From contig JAAMPI010000036.1 in the NCBI GenBank assembly GCA_013054445.1, positions 1 to 64,000 of the forward strand: a stretch of 64,000 nt of DNA, given 5' to 3'. Within the stretch, counting starts at the first letter, position 1; every line of letters starts with the position of its first letter. Of the stretch, positions 56,331-64,000 are shown piece after piece. Under the pieces are notes generated by a model. The model was given only the letters and a program-made list of their open reading frames with translations, was not told the origin of the DNA and made no database searches. This DNA comes from Cudoniella acicularis (Eukaryota > Ascomycota > Leotiomycetes > Helotiales > Helotiaceae). The position numbers and the translations under genes were made by a program.

Positions 56331-58670
56331 ATCCTCCCTCACCCCCTCGAACAACTCTCCATCACAGAATCGCACATCGCACGAGATGTCGTCCTCAAAG
56401 CATACAACAAATCTGTGATAGATTTCCGAACCATCTCTCTCGAGGAACCCGCCAAGTCGATCTTGAAACCTTTTCTCGATGCCGAGAACGCAGGCACTCT
56501 CCGAAGCAACTCTCCTCGACCACCACGTTTGGCTCGTGTAGCGTACGATGTCGCGAGCGAGAATAAGGTTTTCCAGTTCTTTGAGACGGTGGTTGATGTT
56601 GGAGCTGGGGAGATTGTCTCGCAGGAGCTTATTGATTCTAAGCATCATGCTCCGTTGACTATGTTTGTTTAGCCTATTTGAAAAGTGTGTATTGAAATGT
56701 GCTGATATAGAGTAGGGCGGAGTTCGACCATCTTGTTAAGGCTGTGTGGGAATCGCAGCTTTTTAAGGATACTATTGCGGAGTTTAACATTCCGGAAGGG
56801 TTTGAAGTGGTTGTTGAACCGTAAGTTTGCTTGGACTCCGGGAACGTGATATCGGAGAAACTGACAACCCCTTCGATGGCCTTATGGAGGACCTAATATC
56901 GGGGAAGAAGGCCCAAGATTATTCCAAGGATTATGCTTCGCTCAAGACACGCGCAATGGAAATCCCGATTCCAACTTTTACGCCTACCCTCTTCCCCTGA
57001 TTCCAATCATGGATGCTCGCACTCGACAACTTGTTCGGATTGATCGTCTCGCTACAGGTGGATACGAAGATGGACTCACGAAAGGAACTAATTCCAAAGA
57101 TATTATCGGACAGTGCAAAACTTCCGAATATGTCCCTGAACTTCTTGAGAATGGCACCAGAAAGGATCTCAAACCCCTGAATGTTGTTCAACCTGATGGC
57201 CCGTCTTTCACTATCACGGATGAAAGTTTGGTTGAGTGGCAGAAATGGAGGTTCAGAGTTGGCTTCAACTTTAGGGAAGGAGCCACCGTTCATGACGTTC
57301 ATTATGATGGGAGGAGCGTCATGTACAGATTAAGTGTCAGCGAGATGGTGAGTGATGCTGGTCGCAAATGTTGACTGACCAATGCTAACCCAAAATCCAG
57401 ACGGTCCCATATGCTGATGCACGTGATCCATTCCAACGCAAGCAGGCGTTTGACTTTGGCGATGGCGGTGCTGGTATATGTGCAAATAACCTGGAGCTTG
57501 GTTGCGATTGTCTTGGACACATTAAGGCATGTTAAGATAACCCCCTCGGGAGGTCAAATACTGACAAGTAATAAGTACTTCGACACAACCAACACAGCAG
57601 CCGATGGATCAGTCACGTCAAGCAAGAACGTCGTTTGCCTTCACGAACAAGACAACGGTATTGCCTGGAAACATTCTAACTGGCGCACTGGCCGAGCAGT
57701 CGTCACCAGACATCGCGAACTGGTCATTCAGTTCATCATCACCCTCGCAAACTACGAATATATCTTCGCCTACAAATTCGACCAGGCTGGCGGCATCATA
57801 GTTGAAACTCGAGCCACCGGCATCGTCAGCGTTGTGAACATCGACGCGGGCAAGACCTCCCCATACGGAAACGTCGTTTCTCCTGGTGCTCTCGCTCAAA
57901 ACCATCAACACGTCTTCGCCGTACGAGTCGATCCTGCCATTGACGGTTCAAACAACACAGCGATCATCGAGGAATCTCACCCTGTCCCATTCTCACCGGA
58001 ACGCAATCCAGCAGGGAATTTCTACGAAATAATCCAAACACCTATCAAGAAATCCCAAGGTGTAGACGCTGCGCCAATGAACAACCGAATCGTTCGCATC
58101 GTCAACCCTAACATACGGAATCCGATTAGTGGGAAGCCAGTCGGGTATAAATTCACGCCTCCAGCGACGCAGAAACTCCTTGCCCAGCCTGGATCAATCC
58201 AAGCTCGTCGTGCGCAATTTGCGCAACATCATGTGTGGGTGACAAAGTATAAAGATAGAGAGTTCTTTGCTGGTGGACGGTATACGCTTCAGAGTCAGGA
58301 TGAAGTTGATGGTGTTTCGGACGCGGCGAAGAGGTGTGATGATGTGGAGAATACGGATATTGTGCTTTGGAGTTGTTTTGGGTTGACGCATAATCCGAGG
58401 GTGGAGGATTGGCCGGTTATGTGAGTTTTCTCTTCTTTTCTTTTTCTTTGGTTTTGGTACAGTGTTGGTAGAGATTTGCTAATACTCGGAAATGCTAGGC
58501 CGGCGGATATCTTCCAGTTGCATTTCAAGCCTGCGGATTTCTTCACGGCGAATCCGTCCATTGACGTCCCTTCGAACCATAACTTGGCGTCGGCACTGGT
58601 AAATCAGAACAAGACTGCGACAGCATCGTCTAGTTGTTGCCGAGACAGTGCTCCCAAGGAGAAATTGTAA
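56331..58670 (+). CDS. Copper amine oxidase, with abnormal start and splice sites
   Basis: Joined exons 56331-56666, 56711-56820, 56876-57347, 57401-57526, 57576-58420 and 58499-58670 give 687 codons in phase. The family is unmistakable: N-terminal HPLEQLSITESHIARD and DFRTISLEEPAK; FQGLCFAQDTRNGNPDSNFY; the catalytic Asp region QAFDFGDGGAG; LGCDCLGHIK; VVCLHEQDNGIAWKH; the topaquinone Tyr in LANYEYIF; copper ligands in NHQHVFAV; and the third His in LTHNPRVEDWP. It oxidises primary amines to aldehydes with H2O2 release, often in peroxisomes. Three oddities: the family start Met position reads ATC (56331) and no in-frame ATG lies upstream; intron 2 (56821-56875) ends in CG instead of AG; intron 4 (57527-57575) starts with GC. 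The gene may be decaying or carry assembly errors. Confidence 0.85.
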
Positions 58671-59467
58671 TTTGCTTTCGCGATCGTTTGATGGAATTGA
58701 AGAGGAGTTTGGGTTGAACTTTAGGCAATCAAATGCTTAAACTGGGCGATGAAGTCCAAAAGCTCGTGTAGAATATTATTTGAAATCGCGATGAGGTGCG
58801 CTTACAACATTCCACGGTTTCCAGTGAGAATGACCAGGGACAAGAAAAGGGCGTGAATCACGTGACCATTATATTACTATTATATCTCACTAGCTCACGC
58901 CTACATAGCCGTGCAATACCTCTCGTGTTGATATTCCAAATTATTTTATCCGCTGGCCACGGCTCAAAAATGAGGAAGTAACCTTCCAGATGTAAAATAT
59001 TTCTTCACCAATGAAGTTTGCGAAAAGTGTCCGATATTTCTAAGCACCAACTACCATCCTTTTCCCAATCATCTTGTTGTTAAGATCCAGATCGCCTGCA
59101 GTTGCCTGAATGCGGGTTTGGGTTTATAAGCAGGATTTAAAAGGGGCGAATGTAACCGAGGGGGGAGGAAAGTCACCTGTGGCCCACCGATGCTTGAATC
59201 TCGTGGATTAATAATGCTTTATTTGTCGGTGTGTAGGCGTGACATGGGCTCCAAAAATACGACTCGGGGGTAGGTAGCCTGAATTAATGGTTTCATCTGT
59301 AGTGGGGGGCCGCGAGTGAAAGAGTGTTGAAGGCCAAGTATAAAACCCAAGCCCATGTGCACTAATAGAACGAACAAAACACAAAAATATCGATCAATTG
59401 ACTTTCATTTCCTAACATAATCAATTTAAATACTCCTCAGTCATCCTCACCCCACAACAAATCCAAA
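58671..59467. promoter_or_regulatory. Intergenic, with TATA box upstream of the GST gene
   Basis: GTATAAAACCC near 59339 lies about 125 bp upstream of the glutathione transferase ATG and is a good TATA-box candidate. No gene was found in the remaining interval. Confidence 0.45.
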
Positions 59468-60209
59468 ATGTCAACTCTCAAACCACTCGTTCTCTACGGC
59501 TCACCTGTTGCTCCAAACCCCGTCAAAGTCGCCATCGTTCTAAAAATCCTCAATCTCCCCTACACCACCACCGCTATCCCCATCACCGAGGTGAAAACCC
59601 CCTCTTACGTAGCCGTGAACCCCAATGGCCGCCTCCCCGCCCTCGAAGACCCAAACACCGGGATCAAAGTCTGGGAATCCGGCGCTATCGTCGAATATAT
59701 CGTTGATACGTACGATAAGGAGCATCAATTGAGTTTTGAGCGGGCGACTAAGGAGGATTGGGAATGTAAGCAGTGGTTGCATTTTCAGATGAGTGGGCAG
59801 GGTCCTTATTATGGGCAAGCTATGTATATTTTCCCCTACTTTCCAACCTCCTCTGGTCAGGGCAATACTGATATTGATGGGACATGCCAGGTGGTTTACC
59901 AGAATGGCCGACCCACCAAATCCCACCGCCCTTCAGCGCTACCAAAACGAAGTCAAGCGCGTGTCAGGCGTTCTCGACAACTGGCTTGAGGGCAAAGAAT
60001 TCCTAGTTGGGAATAAGCTCACGTATGTCGATCTGGCGTTTGTCCCGTGGCAGAAGGCGATTTTACCCGCGATGCCTAAGGAGTATGATGCAGCGAAGGA
60101 GTTCCCGAATGTCGAGGCTTGGTTACAGCGCTTGCTGGTGATTGATGGGGTCAAGAAGGTGTATGAAGAGAGGGATGCATTGGTTAAGTCGCCGGGTTTT
60201 CAGAAGTAG
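59468..60209 (+). CDS. Glutathione S-transferase (Ure2p/theta-like)
   Basis: Exons 59468-59823 and 59891-60209 (67-nt intron, GTATAT...GCCAG) join to 224 residues. The N-terminal thioredoxin-like domain shows LVLYGSPVAPNPVKVAIVL, the glutathione-binding NPNGRLPALEDP and WESGAIVEYI. The C-terminal helical domain shows FQMSGQGPYYGQAMWFTR, RVSGVLDNWLEGKEFLVGN and LTYVDLAFVPW. It conjugates glutathione to electrophiles or acts as a glutathione peroxidase/reductase. The first Ser after LYG could serve as the catalytic residue. The motif GQAMWF is built across the intron, which supports the model. Confidence 0.92.
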
Positions 60210-60540
60210 GTTCGGAGTGAGGGGAGAGGAGGAGAGGGAAGTCGAGAGGGAGTCCGTGGAGAAAATAACTATAAATAAATGTGGAATTAGGACAAAGGTT
60301 CCAAATTTTGCTCCGATTCCAGTGCACACTTTTGCGCTTATATCGTGATGTTTCTGGGAACTGGAGGAAGGATTTCGGTCGAGTATTTGACTTCGCAAGA
60401 AAAGGGGGTGGGGTAAAGCGGGGTAAAAGGGGAAGCGTCAAAGAATCATCAAAAATATCGAAAACAAACATCTTGAAGAAGAATCTTATAGCTAACCAAG
60501 AACCGTCACTGAACTTCCCCTCTTTAATTCCTTTTTAATC
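60210..60540. other. Convergent 3' region
   Basis: This lies between the stops of the convergent GST and SRPBCC genes. Nothing was recognised in it. Confidence 0.5.
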
Positions 60541-61191
60541 TCAAAGACCCTCAACTCGCACTTTAAGATCCGCATTAAACTTCTGAAACCCAGCATTCAG
60601 CTTCGACCCCAACAGCCAAGGCTGCATCAAGAAGGAAATCGCGCCGGAAAATTCCTCCTTCTGCGTGAATGTGGTTCCTCCTTTAACCACTTTGCTGGGT
60701 TCAAAGAGGAATGAATGTAGACCAGTTATTCCCATTACTGGTGGACCTTGCCACTGGAAGCATGTTGGAGAATTCTCCTGTTTATATTGTTAGAATAGTT
60801 GGCTAGGAGAAAAGACCAAATAAATGGGGTGAGGGGGAGCATACGGTAATCATGGCTTCAAATTCCATTCCCTCTAGCGAGCAGTGGATTGGGGTGCCCA
60901 CAGCGAGTGGGTCGTTTTCGGAAAGGGGTGTGAGCTTTTTGAAGATTCCGTCGTGCCATTCTTGATGAGTACTGAAGTCGAGGAACTTGGATATTATAAG
61001 TTGGTTTGATTTATTAATATAGAGGATTGAATCAAGGGACGTACCACTTTTCGCACGACCTCGGGTGGGCTCTAGAAGTGCTGTCAGCATTGAAAGTTGT
61101 GATGCATTGCAAGGAGAGCACTAGGATCATGGGTACGATCTCGTATGAGGTTGTTTATACATACTCCGATTTCTACAGATGTTGATATCAT
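60541..61191 (-). CDS. SRPBCC-fold (polyketide cyclase/dehydrase-like) protein
   Basis: Four exons, 61191-61165 (27 nt), 61071-61045 (27 nt), 60985-60845 and 60777-60541, join in phase 0 to 143 residues. The N-terminus MISTSVEIGSPPEVVRKVFL then FSTHQEWHDGIFKKLTPL is the typical beta-strand, helix, W-H start of START-like lipid-binding cavities. It is followed by PIHCSLEGMEFEAMIT, FQWQGPPVMGITGLHSFLFE and a long C-terminal helix. Such proteins bind or modify small hydrophobic ligands. No catalytic residues can be assigned. The two 27-nt exons each encode nine residues and would be missed by ORF-based annotation. Confidence 0.8.
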
Positions 61192-61688
61192 TTTAGTAAA
61201 TTTGGTTGATATAGAAGAGGGGTTTGAGGTGTTAAAATAATTGAGTTCATTTAAGGTGCACCCTGTCATCCTCTCGACGTCAGCTTACGCTTTACCATTG
61301 GTAAAAGGTTCCGATCCTGCTTCTGACTGGTGTGTTGGACTTGTTGGTGTTGTCAAAATAGGTAGGGAAGACTTGGGTTTGACACTCACCTTTCATCCAT
61401 TCCCAAAAGATATCAGGCTGTCCTAGTCACAGCTCTTTACAGTTGTTTCCTATATCGTCTCAATGATCGTGAACACAATGGGGTCTAGGTTCTTGTTGGT
61501 CCGGAAGACGATAAATCACTAGAGTTAACATCCTGCTCACAACTGAAAGATGGGATGGCTGAGATTCATTATAAACATGTGGTATATTTATTGCGTTGGT
61601 TCCCGGTATTTACAGCCAAAATTTTACAGTGAAGAAAATGCCGATCAATATGCTACCCAAATTCCCAGAACTCCCCATATGCCCAAAC
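61192..61688. other. Intergenic
   Basis: This lies upstream of the SRPBCC gene and downstream of the acyltransferase. No supported gene was found. Confidence 0.5.
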
Positions 61689-63239
61689 CTATTTGATGAA
61701 GCATTTATCCGCGAGCCATTTTGCCAGTGCAATAGACTTAAGATCCACCAGTCTCCAGAATATATCCGCAAGCCAGAAACAAAAAATTGCGTTTACGATA
61801 AAGGTCTCCACCAGACCAAAATAGAACTGCGCAGGAGACTTGTCCTTCCAGAAATCATACATTCGGATAGTAACAGTAGAAATAACAAGCATGTGTGTGA
61901 TGTACAGAGCGTAGGAAACGTTTGCAAGATATTGAGCAAAGCGGGTGTTGAAAGGTCGTTGTAACATAGGTGTGGGGTTCAAAGTACTCGTAGCCGGAGA
62001 GAAATTCAGTGCCACCACTACTAGAATAGCTCCAATGCACAGCCAGTAGCGCTGCGTAAGATTTGCTCCTCCGTATTGAGGAGGCGTTGATAGCAACATC
62101 CATTTGTATCCTGGTGAGGTAGATGCCGCTTCGTCAGGAAATGTGAGCATGTGAATACCGAGAAGCCCAACGAGGATTGTGACGGTATGAAGAGCCGCTA
62201 TCTTGCGTCGCAAAATTGCTTGCGGGATAAACCTTGACAGTGAATGCAGTCCACTGGCCATGGTTGGGTCGTCTCGAATGAACTGGATCTCTGCCAAGAT
62301 CATCCCGGCAAGGAAAAGAGCAAGGTCCCACTGTGTGACCCAAGTTGTGTAGAGAATCATGCTCGTAATTGTGACCAAGCGCCAGAATTGAGTTGTCTTT
62401 GCGATTCCAAGTAGTGTGAGGTAAATTACGAGCGAGCCTCGAAATTCTCGGGGTATCGTCCAAAGTTGGGATCCGTAAGGATCGTTGTAAACATCATTCC
62501 CATCAATGCCGGTTGTCGGATTGCTGAGCAAAATTATATGCCACCACCAGTCGGAGAATTGAGCAATGAAAGATGGCTGCATAGCTGGCATGGTGGGTGA
62601 TTTGATATACCATCCCAAACGAAATACGATCATTGTGAGGAAAGTCGAGGCAACAATTGGAAGGAACAAACGCAGTCCTCGACGGAAAGTAGCAGATGCC
62701 AGTGTATCAAGTAATCCCTCAAATTGACGGTTGCGAATCTGCCGGAGAGATTTGTAGCTGAGAACATATCCAGATATAACGAAAAAGATTGTGACCATCC
62801 CGCGGCCAGAATACATAACTCGAATGATTGGCATCTGGAAGAAATGGCTAGTATTGGGACCGCTGTTCCAGCCATAGGAAGACGTAGGAATACATTGATG
62901 CACGAAATGATGTATCCAAACAATAAATGCTGCAACTCCGCGAAGACCATCGAGGTAGGAAGTAGGATGTAATCGGGGTTTGGGTTGGGTTCCGTCGACT
63001 GATCGCAAAAAGCTGGGTACCAACGCCGGAAGAAAACTTCGTCTCGCTGTTGCTCCGCTCCTTTTGTAAATGCCCCCTAATGAATGGAGCACATTTTCTG
63101 ACATTATGCGAGCATTTTGAGTGAAGTTTTCGTAGTTTTTATCTTCGAGGGGAGCCGACGAGGAGGGGCCAGCGATGCTCTCATCTTGGTAATCCTCGAG
63201 CAGAGGTGAGATCTGCTTTTCAGGATCGCTCGCAGACAT
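61689..63239 (-). CDS. Acyltransferase 3 family membrane protein (OafA-like)
   Basis: Single exon. ATG 63239 (MSASDPEKQISPLLEDYQ) is preferred because homologues start with a similar polar tail; an upstream in-frame ATG at 63407 would add 56 residues. The soluble N-terminus is followed by the family signature YLDGLRGVAAFIVWIHHF with its conserved His, then SGRGMVTIFFVISGYVLS and about ten membrane helices (for example LFLPIVASTFLTMIVFRL, LGIAKTTQFWRLVTITS, LALFLAGMILAEIQF). The WTIPREFRGS segment carries the conserved Glu-Phe of the family. It transfers acetyl or other acyl groups to sugars or small molecules across membranes. The product is about 516 residues; the substrate is unknown. Confidence 0.9.
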   Translation of the reverse strand: MSASDPEKQISPLLEDYQDESIAGPSSSAPLEDKNYENFTQNARIMSENVLHSLGGIYKRSGATARRSFLPALVPSFLRSVDGTQPKPRLHPTSYLDGLRGVAAFIVWIHHFVHQCIPTSSYGWNSGPNTSHFFQMPIIRVMYSGRGMVTIFFVISGYVLSYKSLRQIRNRQFEGLLDTLASATFRRGLRLFLPIVASTFLTMIVFRLGWYIKSPTMPAMQPSFIAQFSDWWWHIILLSNPTTGIDGNDVYNDPYGSQLWTIPREFRGSLVIYLTLLGIAKTTQFWRLVTITSMILYTTWVTQWDLALFLAGMILAEIQFIRDDPTMASGLHSLSRFIPQAILRRKIAALHTVTILVGLLGIHMLTFPDEAASTSPGYKWMLLSTPPQYGGANLTQRYWLCIGAILVVVALNFSPATSTLNPTPMLQRPFNTRFAQYLANVSYALYITHMLVISTVTIRMYDFWKDKSPAQFYFGLVETFIVNAIFCFWLADIFWRLVDLKSIALAKWLADKCFIK

Positions 63240-64000
63240 TTTCAGACCACAAAACAATGAACGAAAGAAAAATATTTGAGAAATGTAGTCGCAAACTTGT
63301 CCCCTCGTCGCAAACTTTAGAACTCTAGAAGGAGGACAGGGGAAGGTCCGGAGGACCAGATGGTGGCTTGCTGAATGGGTCTTAGCGCTCGCCCTTCCAT
63401 TCCTCATGCAGCATGAAAGAATTGCCTTTTCTTAGCTCAAACCCAACTTGGGTCTTATCAATGTGGAAGATGCGGCCGAAGTGGCGCTATTTGGTGGGTC
63501 GTCTTCCCGTCTTGAATGAGACAAGAATAATCATTCGGAATTATTATTCCAGCTTGTGAAATGCAGACATATGAAACATTGACACGATTATTTGGGACAG
63601 AGAGAATTTGTGCAGAGTTGTAAGTGGCATGGTGGGAGATGACGAGACGCGTCGCGTTGGGCTAAAGATTCAGGGTGATTTTGTGGCGTTGTGGCGCTGG
63701 AAATACATAGCTTCTTTCGGAATCGCGCCCCCCTTTTCATGCCGACTTCGCGTTGGCCAGGCCTTGTTCGATCTTTTCCGCCACTTTTCTATTTTCGAAA
63801 TATTTGTTTTTTTGATGAAGTGGCTGTTCGTACTCTGTACCGCTGAGCGTATCATTATGTTGTCATAAGGAGAATTAATTTCCACTCGCACAACCCCTCA
63901 TCAAGCTGAACGGTACCAGAACATCTTCCTTGACCTAATTTCGCAGAGCATGCCATCTCAGGAATTTAATGAAGTTTCAACATAGTCATTTATTTGTATT
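63240..64000. other. Intergenic to right edge
   Basis: This is the promoter region of the acyltransferase and flanking sequence. The ORF at 63608-63868 has no recognisable domain and is not called. Confidence 0.5.

Noticed and set aside
61596..61964. Plus-strand frame over the acyltransferase 3' end
   Set aside because: It is antisense to membrane helices of a well-supported gene and has no domain.

Overview
The window looks like nuclear DNA of a filamentous ascomycete (Pezizomycotina). Genes are interrupted by short introns of about 45-60 nt with GT(A/G)NGT donors and CTAAC-like branch points. The families are typical of moulds: peroxin 10, an EXS/ERD1 protein, a DUF3602 protein, a TFIIIC subunit, an NB-ARC/TPR NLR and an acyltransferase 3. 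Gene-free stretches are AT-rich. The gene set and style fit Leotiomycetes best, but that is an impression and not a test. I rebuilt most gene models by joining frames at splice sites and checking that phases add up to a whole number of codons. No expression evidence was available.

Layout. 1-1.1 kb: five exons of an unrecognised gene running off the left edge. 2.8-5.7 kb: NLR (SesA-like N-terminus, NB-ARC, TPR) with one in-frame TGA just before the P-loop. 6.6-15.05 kb: giant TFIIIC (Tfc3/tau138-like) gene. 16.2-17.9 kb: alkaline ceramidase. 18.7-20.7 kb: secreted GMC oxidoreductase. 21.4-22.8 kb: multiply broken pseudogene. 23.5-24.9 kb: HSL-type alpha/beta hydrolase. 26.4-29.7 kb: three unknown genes, each with a short Cys-rich N-terminus. 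30.8-42.9 kb: accessory block with a fusion of an insulysin (M16) N-domain to a membrane domain, a protein with a degenerate hydrolase motif plus membrane tail, a seven/eight-exon gene with an NLR-like N-terminal domain, and a VIT-vWA protein. 43.5-47.5 kb: small ORFs and a polytopic membrane gene, intact except for three in-frame TAG codons. 48.1-54.8 kb: housekeeping block (EamA transporter, PEX10, ERD1-like EXS protein, DUF3602). 56.3-58.7 kb: copper amine oxidase with splice anomalies. 59.5-63.2 kb: glutathione transferase, SRPBCC-fold protein and acyltransferase.

The ends hold conserved metabolic or organelle genes. The centre (about 21-47 kb) is accessory: pseudogenes, AT-rich islands, unusual domain fusions and proteins resembling fungal self/non-self recognition components (STAND N-termini, pseudo-hydrolases, vWA). 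I see no biosynthetic gene cluster, tRNA, rRNA or CRISPR array. The strongest leads are the M16-membrane fusion (33992-30855), the gene with three TAG codons and no other defect (candidate for A-to-I stop-codon editing or very recent decay), and the NLR with a single nonsense codon.
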